Source of the DNA: Gnetum montanum
Taxonomy: Eukaryota > Streptophyta > Gnetopsida > Gnetales > Gnetaceae
Length of the DNA: 64,000 nucleotides
Direction: 5' to 3'
NCBI GenBank assembly: GCA_015680685.1
Contig: MNCI01017913.1
Coordinates: forward strand, 316,931-380,930
The position numbers were made by a program, and so were the translations under genes. The notes beneath the pieces are model-generated. The model ran no database searches and was not told where the DNA came from. It saw nothing but the letters and a program-made list of their open reading frames with translations. Shown one piece after another: positions 11,735 through 24,539 of this stretch (its first letter is position 1; the number at the start of each line of letters is the position of its first letter).

Positions 11735-13591
11735 ATATCCTACTTTTTGGTGATGCCTAAAACTTAAGAAAATGGATTAGTATGTCTAGAAATAAATTGA
11801 GTTAATGATGATACATCCTTACTATCATACTCAAATCATAGGTCATTTCACATCATCACATCACAATCACAATAATGTCCATAATAGCACAATCAATTTG
11901 ATCTATATATCTAATTCACATTATGACCACATCACAATCATAAATGATATCAAATTTCAAATTCTCCTCCTTTTTGGACATCATCAAAAAAAGGAGTGGA
12001 TTCTAGCAAGAAGATAGATCAAAAGAATGCACAATATTTATCGAAGTAGGACCTTATATGAGTTTATAAATATAGTTCTATAAACATAAATTTTCATATG
12101 AATAAGTACATACATACTTAACTCATAAGGAATGTTTAGATCAGTATCTAGGTTAAGAGATAAAGCAATTTCTAAGATGTCCATATGGATCGCATGTATC
12201 TTGTGGAAGTTTAAGGTATATCATCCATTCATTTACAAAACTTCATAAGAAGCTTTCATAATGAAAGTGTGAGTACTTCTTGCTTTAGTTCATATTAGCA
12301 ATAGAGGGCATAAGCACTCTAACAAGATATATGAATAGTGTGTAGTGCTATCATAAAGATACAAACATTTATAAAATTAGTTAAGTAGAGCATATTTCAT
12401 AACATTGTTTCATAGGGATGAAAAACCAAATTCCATTTAAGAGTTGTTCCTTATCTATTCACAAAGTTAAAATTAATGATCCACAACTATTCAAACATAA
12501 CTAAGCCATGCCTTTTAATTAATGTCCAAGAGAATTGAAAACCAAAGGCTAAAGTCTAAATTTTTGATTTTGAAACATATGTAACTTGTCTAAACAATTC
12601 ATTAGTAAGAAATAAATCAATGTCATACAATTCAATAATTCACCTAATAGTCTACTCCTTTTGAGGCATCAAAAAAGGGTTCATAATTTCATGCCAAGAT
12701 AGTAAATACATATATACCTACATTTAAGGATTAGATTAATGTTAACAAGAAGGGTCAAAACAACACAACTTATCATGCAAAATATCTCATGAGAAACTAA
12801 ACATATCCTTAACAAGATGTCCATAAAGTAATTTATATATAGCCATGTCAAGTTTAATTACTGGCACCAAGAAATATATCATAAGGAAAAATATCCAAAA
12901 GATATCTTAATCAAAATTAACTCATACTTTTACCTTGGATTTTTTTCATACTCTAAAATGAATAGTCCTCTTCTTGGTCATTTTTAGTTGTGTGTGTTGG
13001 AGTGGGAGTCTTGCTAATTGAGTATTTATTAGAAAAAGTCTCAAAAAACTCCCCCTACATTAGTGGCCTATAAGAGGCAAAACTCCCATACATGCATGCT
13101 TGTATTTCTTTCTAGTCTCTTTTTTCATAATGCATCTGATGTAGAGAGATTGGTATTCTCCCCTTGAGCCTTTTAGGATCTTCATGCTACATAGAAATTC
13201 TAGGATTAAGTGTGAAGACTAAGGTCTCCCACTAGTAATATCCTTCAAAGAAGAAGATGCAAATATTTTTAATGCTTGTTGTAGTCAATATCTTCCTAGA
13301 TAGTTAACAAGGAATCTTTTTTTTTTAATTTTTTACTTGAAGCTAATTTCTTTATTATCTTACTTATTAAAAAATTATATAATACAACAAGACTTATAAA
13401 AATATTAGATAAAAAAATTAGTAAGCACATATCATAAGAAATTTGTATTTCTTGATCATTCAACTATCCCTTTCCTTATCAATTTCCTATAGAATTTGGT
13501 CCAAATTGATGACATATTATGATAAAAAAGGATGAAAATTCATTCTAGATTCTTAGATTCTAATATACGTTTAAAACTAAATGTTTTAAGG
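11735..13591 (-). other. 3' internal region of the copia element, pol not found
   Basis: Next to the 3' LTR, in element sense, sequence GGCATCACCAAAAAGTAGGA (about 11741-11760) is a degenerate version of the purine tract that precedes SIRE-like 3' LTRs. The rest gives no RT, RNase H or integrase motif in any minus frame. The plus-strand open frame at 11805-12017 is His/Asn-rich, low complexity, and I reject it as a gene. Confidence 0.5.
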
Positions 13592-13596
13592 ATATG

Positions 13597-14373
13597 TGTA
13601 GCGATAAAAAACGTTGGTCGTTGGAACATTGAGAGGTCACCAGATGTACAGCCTAACCCCAGATCTGTGCGAGGGTCGTGCTAGGATAAACGGAAACGAG
13701 GTGCCCTGAACAGTCTGGTTGATCAGACAGGGACTTAAGTGGTGTAAAATAACCTTATGTAAATAATCATTTTAAAGAAGTTAAGCGATGAGCGATAAGC
13801 GTAAACTGATGGAAAATAATGCAAAGTATGATAATAGCAAAAAAAAAATGAAATAGGCTTGGGTAAGAAGGTGCACCACCCAAGATTAGGGGATTTGATC
13901 TTTACTTGATTGAAGGAGGTGTACAATAGATGGGTAGTGTGGATAAGAATAGCTTTCAATGAAGTAGTATGGTCATAGCTCCTTGAACTGCTATCAACAG
14001 CTTACTAACAGGAACCTTTTGCTTGCCAATCTCCTTGCCAAAGCTAATTTCCAGAACTGTTTCGCTCATCCTGAACACTTTCGATAGCTCCTAGCATGGT
14101 CCCTAGGTAGACCGTTATCCAGGTAAAGTGTCAAGCTAGGAAAGCTAGGGGATGTAGCAAGCCTGTTAGCCTGTGCGATAGAAAATTTGCCAGACTGTAC
14201 GGTCTACCCCTAGTGCCTCTTTCATGCAAACTGGCCCTATGGCTGGGTGCCATGTCGACTGTACTACAGAGGGTATTGTCTGCATGGTCCAACGTGACAC
14301 CATGCTTGTAGGGACCCTTGCCCAAATTCTGGGACTGCTGAATCATGAGAGTCCCAAAATTTATGGTGTTTCA
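13597..14373 (-). mobile_element. solo Tat-like LTR with intact target duplication
   Basis: In minus sense it starts TGAAACACCATAAATTTTGG at 14373 and ends CGCTACA at 13597. It is flanked by the perfect 5-bp duplication ATATG (13592-13596 and 14374-14378). It matches both ends of the minus LTR at 39062-40973 and the plus LTR at 50547-52238 (shared CTGGTTGATCAGACAGGGACTTAA and GCTCATCCTGAACACTTTCG), but at 777 bp lacks the central 1.1 kb, including the TATA box and the CTACGC-rich block. Formed by LTR-LTR recombination, and it sits inside the copia element, so it is younger than that insertion. Confidence 0.9.
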
Positions 14374-14378
14374 ATATG

Positions 14379-14990
14379 CAAGAAACTGAATAGTTGAAAA
14401 GAAAACATAAGAGATAATCATACTAATTTTTTTTCTTTTTCTATGGATTAAAGAGATATTTTTCACTTAAGAAAAAAATTCAAAAACTAACACACATTTT
14501 AACTAGTAAGAAAGGAAATAAAAACTTACCATGAAATACCTTACTTGCTTATTGAGATGAGAGAAAATTAAAGAACTTTGAGATGGGATCTCCTTACCTT
14601 TAAATTTTCTTTCATTTATTTTGTCACTAATATATGGTAGTCTTTATTTTTCACATTCTTTGGGATAGGAGAATCTATGATCATCCATTTTTCTAGAGAT
14701 TTTTCCAAGTTTTAGCTCATTCTTATTCCAAGTTACTGCACCTTGCAAGACACACTTACTAGGTTCCTTTTGACAAGATCAAGCATCAATGCTATTTTCT
14801 CCAACATGAGGATACCCAAAATCTTGTTTAATTTCACAATTTTTACAAACAAAAAAAGTGTTCTTTTCAAGGATAGGGTTATCAACCCTTATTATACTTG
14901 AGATGGAGCTCATATCCTTTTATGGGGTTCTTCCAGATCTTGACTCTTAGGCTAATTTTTATGGATCCCTCCTTCTTGATAATCCCTACA
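14379..14990 (-). other. copia internal region between gag and the solo LTR
   Basis: In minus sense a short decayed frame contains VCKNCEIKQDFGYPHVGEN, which may be a Cys-containing remnant following gag. No protease motif is visible. Confidence 0.35.
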
Positions 14991-16232
14991 TTTCTTTTCA
15001 GCTAATGGGGTTAGCAATTGAATCTAATTCTCTATGTCTGAGATTTCTCCTTTTAATTTGGAAGATAAGATATGAATTTTAGAAACTTTTCTATTCATAT
15101 TTTTCTTTACCTTCTTAAGTAGATAATGTAAGCAAAGAATTTCTTCATGTAATTCACTATACCTTTTGTCATACTTATCTTTTAGCATTAGAAATTTGTA
15201 ATGAATTTTCATTTGTAAGGGCCATGCAAATAAGCTGAGAATATTTTCTAGAGTTATCCACTTCTTCTTCACTTTTCTTAACATCATCCCAGCTGGTGCA
15301 GAAATTGGCCTTTTTCATATCCACATTATTACTCTCTTTTCATTGAAACTTATCATTAATAGTGCATTTGGAGGCCACATGGCCTCTTCCTTCATGTATC
15401 CAACATACTATTGAGAAAGCATCAAAATTAGAATTTGAAGAATTTTTACCATTAGAGTTGGATTGATTGAGGCTCGATTGATTAAGAATTCTTCCCTTTC
15501 TTACAAGAAGTTATTGAACTCTTATTGAAAGAAGAGTTATTTCCTCTTTCCTACTTACATCTTTCTTAGTAGGTTCCTTTTCCTTAGATGTTAATTTTAA
15601 GGCAAGGAGATTTTCTTTTTCTTCCTTATGAGATTCATTTCAAAAGAAATAAGAGCACTTTGGAGCTCTTCAAATTTTAGAATCAAAAAATATCTACTCT
15701 CTTCCATAGATGTAACCTTAGGTCTAAATTCTAGTTGGATTATTCTAATCATTTTTATGATTACATCATTTTTAGGCAATTCCTTATCTATACTCCTAAT
15801 GGCAACAACTAGATTAGTTTCTCTAGAAAAATAATCCTTTATCTTTTTACCTTCTTTCATTTTGAGTTTGTTGTACTCACTTTACAAGATCAAAAGTTTA
15901 GATTTTTTAACTATGGATGTACCCTCATATGTAGCTTCTAAGGTTTCTCAAATTTTATTAGGGGCTATACATCTACCTATTCTATTAAATTCAAACTTAT
16001 TTAATGCACAATATAAACAATTTTTTGCTTTGAAATCATACATAAACTTATCTTTTTCTTCTAATGTCCATTGGCTCCTTGGCTTGATGGCCTTTGTTGC
16101 ATTGTTGGTAGGAGGTGTGTGGCCTTCAAGGATGGACTTTGATACCTCAAACTTCATTAACTCAAGGAAGCCTTACATCCTTTCCTTCTAATAGGAAAAA
16201 TCACATCCATCGAACATTGGTGGCTTTTTGTA
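14991..16232 (-). pseudogene. gag: copia gag (UBN2-type) with coiled-coil tail
   Basis: Reading the minus strand from 16232 gives the copia gag order: KPPMFDG opening, WTLEEKDKFMYDFKAKN with ALNKFEFNRI, ETLEATYEGTSIVKKSKL, a central KIKDYFSRETNLVV, FRPKVTSMEE with ELQSALISFEMN, then a zinc-knuckle-like CWIHEGRGHVASKC, in which the second Cys is His. A coiled-coil segment (YSELHEEILCLHYLLKKVKK) follows at 15287-15024. Several TAG stops and at least two frameshifts make it non-functional. Gag builds the cytoplasmic virus-like particle. The start is about 70 bp after the primer site, as usual for copia. No pol follows. Confidence 0.85.
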
Positions 16233-16285
16233 GGATGTTCATTCCATAGTTCACTCTTAAATAATTAAGCTAAATGTAAGAGTAC

Positions 16286-16300
16286 TGGGCTCTAATACCA
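16286..16300 (-). promoter_or_regulatory. primer binding site, tRNA-iMet type
   Basis: In minus sense the sequence is TGGTATTAGAGCCCA, one change (C to T) from the usual copia TGGTATCAGAGC complementary to the 3' end of initiator tRNA-Met. It lies two bases inside the 5' LTR end at 16303. Confidence 0.9.
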
Positions 16301-16302
16301 TT

Positions 16303-17454
16303 TGAGGATCAAGAACTTAGAATTGGGGGATGAATAAGTTCTTAATTAAAATTTTACCTACCATAGAACATACAAAAATCTATGTTGTTTCCCAACTTGG
16401 ATACTTCTACACTCAAAGGGTAGAATCTATGCACACCTCTAGACTTTGTTTCTCTATCAAATATGGTTTGAAGGACACCACACCCTATACAAGCATTAAT
16501 CTCCATACTAGAGTGTTTTGTCTCTACAAAAGCTCTCAACACTATAAGGTCCCAACAAGCTTAGAATGTGGTTTTAAGGATTCCATAACCATGAAAAAAT
16601 TAAGCTTCACTCTAGAGTGTTTTGGTGCTACAAAACCACTCAATCCCATAGGATCTTGACAAGCTCAATACATATGCCTTCTTGCAAGAAGCATATCAAC
16701 TCAGGGCAACAAGAAAAAGAAAAGATATAAGGAAATAATGTAACTATAATTAGAAGTCCTTGTTGTTGAAGCTTAATTCAATATACAATTAACATACAAC
16801 CAAGCAAATGATGTGACAATGAAGGGTAAAATTACAAGAGCATATATATGACAATGATTGCTTTGATGTGAAAAACACTTGCTCAACTTCCAAGAATTTG
16901 ATGTCTTCTTATAAATTTGTAGTTTTGAAAGCACCTTGAAATACATGCAACAACTACCTAATAGCTAGTGTAAATGTCTCCTTCAAAGTGGAGATGTTAA
17001 CCTAAGATCTACGTCAATTCTGGAGAGATGGTTCATTTTAAAGTGGGATATCTCTAGGAATATGTCTACTTTCAAATGGAGACATCTACTATTTTTCGAG
17101 AAACATCTACCTATGATTTCTTTCCTTTTAGCAAAGATGTCTACTGTTTCTTGGAGACATCTCCTTAACTCTTTCAACTCTAGTTCCTAAGGCTTACTCT
17201 TGTTAATTTGGCTTCTTCCCAATTCTTGGAGCATTGCCATTTGGTTTGTAGTCTTTGGTTTTAGTTGATGCTTTTTCATGTTCTTATTGTGGCACATAAG
17301 ATCTTCAATTTGTTAACTCATTGTAGATCTCATTTTCCTTGAATCCTTAGTCCTTATGTGGACTTCGTATTCATGTCCTATAAACATACCATCCACAAAA
17401 AACATTCTTTATTCTCCATTTTCCTTATTATTTTGACATACTGAAAGGTCAACA
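16303..17454 (-). repeat. 5' LTR of the copia element
   Basis: Starts TGTTGACC in minus sense at 17454 and ends TCCTCA next to the primer site. Partner of the LTR at 10582-11734, one base different in length. The open frames inside it (16330-16659 plus, 16983-17177 minus) have counterparts at 10708-10938 in the other LTR and are not genes. Confidence 0.85.
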
Positions 17455-18789
17455 TATTGAAGAGGAGAAAGCCCTTAATCAAGGTACTATTGAAGTGACA
17501 TGAGTTTAACTCCTAAACTTGAGCCATAGAGATCTAGCCAATGATCCTTTCCACTAATTTAAATATCCATCATGGGACTACTAGTATTTGATCTCTTTTT
17601 AAAAAAATATTACTGTTTAATTACTCATGATATCCCCATGGACATTGAAATGATGACAACATCATCATTAGATGCCATCGTGCTATTCCTACTAGACATA
17701 GCCTAGGAACTTATCCCCAAAGTAGATATTATTATTAAATTATTATTGGATATGTTTTTTTAGATCTCATAAGAATGGAATTTCATTTTTCTTGAATGAA
17801 TTTCCTCTCCACAAGATGAAGAGAAAGATATAGACTTGGTTGCATGATTCTCACATTTTTGTTTGCAGTAAAATTTCCTACTGCAAGATCTCAAACCTCA
17901 TCTTGCAAACAAATCAATAGATGGTTGGTAATATTTTCTAGAGTAGGAATAGAAGTATAATGAATACCATAGGTAATATTACATTATTTAGCTTACCTTG
18001 GTTGTAGTTGAATGGGAATCCCACCTTGCATGGGATCAAAAGGTAGAAGCTACTATTACTGGGAAGCTTGGTTGGTAGGATTGTTAGGAATAAGTAGGTA
18101 TTATTGAGGTATCATTATTAGAGTTTGATAGATACCTTCTTGTGAATCATGAAAATAAGGATTAGGTAGGGGAATCATCTATTGTTGTATTAGAGAAGGA
18201 AAATTCCATGGAGCATGATCCCAAGGATTTGAAATTTGTCATTACTGGTATTACTGCATGGCCTATGGATAAGCACCACTCAAATACTATGCAAGGCCAT
18301 GGTATGGAGTCCTTATTATCAACATCTTGATGAATTTTAAATTCAAAGTTATCCTAGATTTTTCATCTCACCAATCATGTGAGCCATGATTAGATAGCCT
18401 TGAGAATCATGAGAGTCTATGTAATATTCACAAGAACTCTTAATATCTGAAGAGGATGTAAAAGCCTCATTTGAATCATCTTAGATGCTCTAGGATTAAG
18501 AGAGCCTTCCTTTACCTTTACCATCATATCTTTTTCTTTGTTCATTTGATGCAATTACTTTAGTTGTAGCCTCAACCACCTTACCCTTAATGTCCTTAAG
18601 AGTAGTGAGCATCTTCTCATCCATCATATCCCAGACCCAATTCACATGATGAACTAGGTATATCAAGGCTTGTTTGTTCTAACCTGATCCTAAGCAAGAG
18701 CCTCAACTACAATAGGAGTTTTGGTAGTACCTTCAATATTTTTAACTTCCTACCTATGTGATGGATTATGATTATGCTCCTTAGTTTAT
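17455..18789. other. no gene recognised
   Basis: Downstream (minus sense) of the gag at 18790-19940, so it may be the post-gag part of that element. I see no zinc knuckle, protease or pol motif. Confidence 0.35.
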
Positions 18790-19940
18790 TATTTCTTCCT
18801 CCATTCTTCTTCCATGAAATAAACGATCTTTAAGAGCATCTTGATTCGAGCCATGGACTTTTTACATACTTGGCCCGTTACATAGATGTTCATGAACTCT
18901 CTTGTCTCCAAACTTAGCTCTTCAATGATATGCATCAACTACACTCTATGGCTAAAATCATGGTTCTAATAGTAGTTTGTAGCTTTCATGTACCTCTCCA
19001 TGATGATATTAAGAGGCTCTTAGTATCCTTGCCTTGATCTATCCATTTTATTTTAGATGTTTGAGATTCAAAAATAAGTCTAAAATTTTGTGTAGAATAC
19101 CTTGATCATATCTTCCCATTTTTGGATTGATCGAGGAGGCAAAGATTTATACTAGGTTTCTGCATGTTTAGTGAATGTGCAAGGAAATAACCACAACTTC
19201 TACCAATTACTTGTGATTCCTTAAAGGTAGTAAGCATTATCAAAGGCTTACACATGAAGCTAGGGATCAGCACTAGTATACCCTTTATTGGTTGGTACAT
19301 TATTTATGTTCATCCTTTTGACCCTACTATTATGAACATGCTCCCTTGGAATGTACATAAATTTTGTCAAATCATGATAATTACCCAAGTCAAACAAAGA
19401 GAATCATCATTATCACCAGCAAGTCTAAATAAATGCAGATGTTGAAACCTAGAAAGAAGATCATCATGTTGAGCTACACTTGATGTGAAGTTACCTAACT
19501 AGGGACCTTACTAGTGGCTTGTAAATTTATGCTTCTTATTTTATTTGTCCTCTTGCTTTCCATCTAATTGGTTAGATGAAAAGCTATGGCCAGAAAATCT
19601 TTTTTCCATCTAATCTTGAAGACCTTACATGTACAAAGGCTCATAATCATTGAGCATAGATTCATGAGTCTTGTATACTTTGTGTTTATTTTCAATCCCT
19701 ATATTGATTAAGGCATCAATTATATCATTAAGTATAGCAATAATCTAATCTCTTGCAAATTGGCCATGTGCATCACTCCATCTCCCTTACTTATCTTGAT
19801 GATAAGAAAACATCACTAGTGGAAGGGTCTTATCCTTTAAGTCTTCAAAAGTAGTGAAATCACTTCTTCTCTTTCATGCATTACTAGAGGTCGTAGAGGA
19901 GCTCTTAGCACTCTCTACAATTTCGATTACATTCATGATA
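18790..19940 (-). pseudogene. gag: gypsy-type gag, minus strand
   Basis: A decayed frame starts near 19935 (ATG, then NVIEIVESAKSSS), runs through an acidic and polar N-terminal region (IIAILNDIIDALINIGIENK) and, after frameshifts, gives the capsid-type block: SLPPRSIQKWEDMIKVFYTKF, then DRSRQGY-EPLNIIMERYMKA, LMHIIEELSLETREFMNIYV and MARIKMLLK. The motif order LP-xSI-xxW-xx(L/M)-xxxF-xxKF is typical of Ty3/gypsy gag. Stops are TAG, TAA or TGA. Neither LTR nor primer site was identified. It is not close enough to the Tat-like gags here to call the same family. Confidence 0.6.
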
Positions 19941-22269
19941 ATGTACATACAAAAAACTAAAACACATATTGGAATTGAATAAAAGTTAAAATCACAAATG
20001 TGTAAGTATTTTTAGATAATTAATCAATGCTATTGTTGTAAATAGTACTCATGATAGGAGTCCCACCAGTTTTGTATCAAAAGAATATACCATACAAATC
20101 ACAATGTGATCTAATCATAAGCTTCAAGGACAATGTTGAGTGGATTGCAAAGAATACTTGTGTATATCATTGCATTTGCATTTAATAAATACAAAATATA
20201 TTATAATACATGTGATACAAATAGAAACCCATGTTTCCATAGTGTGAGATTAAGAAAATATTCATAATTTTATGTTTTATGCCTTTTTTATGGATTTTAT
20301 TTTTTATGAGAAACAAATAAAAAATGATAAACATACATGCATTGCAATCTCACTTGGGAATAGGGACAATGCTCATGTTGTAATTCCTCAAGGAATGTAT
20401 GCAACTCCACATGTACAAATGCACATACAAAGTATAATAAATGGATCTTAGTCATAGCCTCAATGGCCCAACACCATGTCATAAAGTTGTGACATTCTTA
20501 GGTAAGGTTGAATCATCATAGCTTACGAAATTGAGGAAATAAATATTTTTTTTATGATTTTAATATTTTATAATATTTTTGCTATTTTAATATTTCAGGT
20601 ATAAATAATGCAAAAATAAAAAAAATAATAATCTTTATTTACTACACAAACACTAGACTCTACATTAAGCAAACAATTTCAAGCTACATAAGAAAGCTAG
20701 TACTCTGATAAAGTCTAGCCACACTTATGAAAGAGATGAATCAAAACACATAAAATAGGGAAGGAATCACTTAATTAAGGAATGAAGAGCTCTTCACATG
20801 AAACTAGATGTCAAAATCCCAAAATGAAATGGTTGAAAGTAAGTTAATTTTTTAAGGAGCTCATCTTGAGTATTTATAATTTTTACAACAAAATGGCAAG
20901 GGTTTGCCAGTGGCCAAGCATTAATGGAGGTCCTTCAACATAGCTTGGATATCTCAAAATACATCCAAAGTGGCTAAAGAGGTAATGTACCCAAACTAGG
21001 ACATTAAGAAGGGTGAATCAACATCTCTATGCTAACATAGGGGGTGCACTAGCATAGGGAAGCCAACACATCCTTGTCATCATACTTTACTCTTGTTTTT
21101 CCAGATCAAAGCCAAGAGGCCTAGGAACAAGTAAGAATCTTTTGATGGTCTCCAAATAAAGTGGAAAACTTCTAGAAAAGCCTAAAACATGTTCCAAATC
21201 TATGAGTGAGAACAATAAGTTAACGATGCATACTTGAAAGATAAAAACCTCAACTATCTATGTGAAAACACAAGATGCATTTGAGACATCTCAAATCTAG
21301 AGCTTACAATTAACTTACAAAATTCTAATAGATAACTCATTAGATGCCGAAGGAAGATAACCCCAAGCAACCCTCAAAGTATAACCTAAATACATTATTC
21401 CATGTTAATGAATAATTTCTTTATTTTTCTCTTTTTTTCATTTTTCCTATTATTTGCTTGATGTATAATGTTGAATGGAAAGTATATTTGACATTTTTCG
21501 TGATTTTCGGGAACACGATGTCACAAATATAGTCATGATAATGTTTCATGATGATTGTAGATTTGTGAATGTTTTAGAAATGATATTCCAAACTAAAGAT
21601 CTATCATCCTACACTCTAGATTAATTCATTTGAACTGGAAGGGCTCTTCAAAAATTGAATAAGTTAACTTTACCAAGGAAAGATAATACTGTTATAGTTT
21701 AAGAGCTAAGTAACTAAATTATGATTATACTACTTATTTTGTTTCCTGATACATGTATAAAGAAATAATTCCATATAGTTGCATCATTAATTGTAGTTTT
21801 AGAAATCATATGAATTTTTATAAACATTATTTTATATAGTTTAAGGAAGATAGTAGTCGTAAGTGCATCAATTTGATGATGGGACATAAGTAAAACTTGA
21901 ATGCATTCGTAACTATGAAGTAGGTCTTTAGGATGCTTATCCAATTCTAGTCCATCATCTTATGTGAAAGATAGATGACAGGGGTTAAAAATTCTTTGAT
22001 CCACTAGAAAAGAAGAATCATATATTAAGAATTATGATGTTTCATAAGTAAACATTAAGTCTAACTCATTCTACAACCAAGAATAAGATAAGAAGATGGA
22101 CAAGAATATCATACTTACCATGAAGAATATACAATAGGATAAGCATTAATGTTTGAAAATGATTTAACATTGATTTAGCATGGTTGATTATGTTTCATAT
22201 GATAGACAAGAAAATAGGCTAGGATATAAAATGAGAAAGAAGGAGGTAACTATACTAATAGCCAAAGTC
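19941..22269. other. AT-rich stretch, nothing recognised
   Basis: Includes poly-A/T-rich segments (20520-20640). No reading frame with protein-like composition, no LTR ends and no tRNA-like fold noticed. Confidence 0.45.
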
Positions 22270-23260
22270 AAACATAAAATCTTGGATAGCTTTTATGAGA
22301 AATTATAAATAAACAAAGAAAAAAAATTCTATTTATAAGTTAGAAAAAAATAAGAAATAAGAAATGTAAGAATATTGATCACATTAAATGCCTTAAGAAA
22401 ATAGATGAAAGAGTGGCTATAGATATACTCTTATGATACTTTTAGAGGAAAAATTTCCTAATAAATATATTAAAGTGATTCCAGACATTGATGAAGGGGA
22501 TAACACTAAAATTCAAACTTGTGGTATAATGCTTGATTTTTCAGTCACAATAGGTCTACATCAAGAATCTACAATTAGAATGTACTTATTTGACATTGTT
22601 TTGAATGAATTAATAAAGAAAATATAAGATGAAACTCCTTGGTAGATGCTATTTACAAACAATCTTGTATTGGTGGATACAACTTAAGAAAATATTTTTT
22701 AAAAAATAGAGAAGTAGAGACATGATCCAAAATCAAAAGGCTTAAAAATTAGCAAAAGTGAGATAAATTATATGTAATTAAATTTTAAGAACAACATAAA
22801 TAGTGATGAAATATATGTAATACTTCAAGGCCAAATATCCCTCCATGCAAATAGTTTTACTACATAGGATCAATCCTTCAATTAGATGATAAAATTGATA
22901 AAGATATAAATAATATAGTTGAGAAATTATATTCAAAATGGATATATGCTAGTGATTTTTTATATCATCAAAGGACACCAATAAAATTAAAAGGAAAATC
23001 TGATAGGATACTAATCAAACATACTATCTTCTATGTACAAAACATTGGATAGTACAAAATAGGAAAAAATAATAAATTAGTATAATAGAAATGTGAATGC
23101 TTGAATGGATGTTTTATGTTACCAAAAGAGATAAACTAAATAATATATATATTAGTTAAAGACTTGGAGTGACTTATATTTTGGATAAGATATAAGAATG
23201 GAAACTTAGATGATTTGAACATATGAAAAGAATCTCACATAATGAATTTATAAACAAATG
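22270..23260 (+). pseudogene. LINE reverse transcriptase, 3' part
   Basis: Plus-strand translation matches the C-terminal half of plant non-LTR RTs. The open part 22433-22627 has LLEEKFPNKYIKVI, TIGLHQESTIRMYLFDIVLNEL; just after come QDETPW-like and MLFTNNLVLVD, the active-site block normally reading FADD, here TNN. Further on are ESKGLKIS-like, PIKLKGKS-like and a final WKLR-FEHMKRISHNEFINKC, equivalent to the LRWFGHVxRR tail. Frameshifts and many stops are present. The N-terminal half, endonuclease and poly-A tail are not seen. It ends where a copia LTR begins, so that insertion probably truncated it. Confidence 0.75.
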
Positions 23261-23261
23261 T

Positions 23262-24303
23262 TGTTACATCATTTGGTTGACCAAATGGTCTAATAGATCA
23301 ACTGATTTCACCTAAGGTAAAATGACTTGAGAGCTTACTAATTTTAGAAGGAAGAAAATGCATCATCCTTAAGGTCAACTAATCTTCCCATTAGTTTCCT
23401 GACTTGAGACTAGTAGATAATGATGGTGTCCCATTTCTAAATGCCCAAAGCTATGAAGGATGGCTACGCTAATATCCCACATTTTTGCAAGAAAACTTAG
23501 AAGGTCAACCAATGTAGAATTTGATGAACTGATCATAGGTTGATCAAAATTAATTAAGATTAACCAATCAAGGAAAAATGAAAAAAAGAAATAAAAAAAA
23601 TCCTTGGAACATTATGAGATGAACAAAGTGTTAAGGAGTAAAGATTACCATTTATTTCCAAGGGTGGAGTGTTAATCTAAGAATATCATATCTCTTATTA
23701 TTATTAATGCATAGGTGGAGATGGATCATTTAATGAAGATTGTTATATTAATAGAAATAATCAAGATCAAATTAAATGAAGGAAAAAAAGTTTAAATATG
23801 TAAGAGAAGATGCTCAATAGAGAAAAAGTATCTTTCATTATAATTCTATGCCCTTATTATCATATCTCTTGCATGATCTATGCTTGTATTGGAGTAATCT
23901 AATGTATTTTTTCATTCCAAAAGCATTAATTATTCTCCTTTATTTTGAGGTCTAGTTTAAGGATTTTTTTCCCTTAAAGTATTGATTCTAAAGAATTGAG
24001 ATTGGAAATCCTTAATATTGGAATTGGTTTTTAATGATTTCAAAATTGGAAAGATAGGATTAGAAGATATTGAATATCCCTATAGAATGGATTGGGTGCA
24101 AGATAAACCATTATAATTTTTTATGTGCACTATTCATTTTATTTAATTATTTATTTTATTTTTAATCTTAGTTTAGATGTTCTTTAGTTAGATTTACTTG
24201 AATATTTACAAGTATATTTTCGATTAGTTTTACTTTAGATTATACAAATTTAATTAAGACATCCAATTCACCCCCCTCAAAGATTTGAGATTTAATCTAA
24301 ATT
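23262..24303 (+). repeat. probable 5' LTR of a plus-strand copia element
   Basis: The right edge is fixed by the primer site at 24304. The left edge is placed at TGTTACATC, directly after the LINE tail, because copia LTRs here start TGTT. The interior has repeated GGTTGACC/GGTCAAC words. I could not find a second copy in the window, so the LTR is inferred from one end only. Confidence 0.5.
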
Positions 24304-24316
24304 TGGTATCAAAGCC
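24304..24316 (+). promoter_or_regulatory. primer binding site, tRNA-iMet type
   Basis: TGGTATCAAAGCC, one G-to-A change from TGGTATCAGAGCC. It lies about 240 bp upstream of a copia gag on the same strand. Confidence 0.85.
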
Positions 24317-24539
24317 TTATCTCTTGAATAGTAGATTTACCTTTGTCAAGAGTTTGTATTTGTTTTATCATTTCCATTATAGGTTTATAATCTACTCATA
24401 ATTCTTATTTCTTTAATTAATTAAACTATAATAATTAGAAGACAAGGATGAAATATTTCCTATAGTTCTAGGATTTTAATATTTGGATTTTAGTTGTACA
24501 TGGTTATTTTGGAGTTGCAAAGATTCATACAATGATAAT

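Larger units (their letters stand above)
10582..17454 (-). mobile_element. Ty1/copia (SIRE-like) LTR element, minus strand, no recognisable pol
   Basis: Two direct LTR copies (10582-11734 and 16303-17454, 1153 and 1152 bp) flank an internal region with an initiator-Met primer site at its 5' end, a gag pseudogene, and a degenerate purine tract next to the 3' LTR. All parts read on the minus strand. The internal region is 4.57 kb, of which about 0.78 kb is a later solo LTR, leaving about 3.8 kb. Gag takes the first 1.2 kb, and I can find no protease, integrase, RT or RNase H in the remainder. Flanking 5-mers TACTT and TATTG do not match, so the target duplication is lost or decayed. LTRs differ at roughly a fifth of positions in stretches I aligned by eye, so the insertion is old. 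SIRE-like assignment rests on the gag plus coiled-coil layout. Confidence 0.8.

Noticed and set aside
11805-12017. His/Asn-rich 70-codon frame
   Set aside because: Low-complexity CATCAC/AATCAT sequence in a copia internal region; no sign of a gene.
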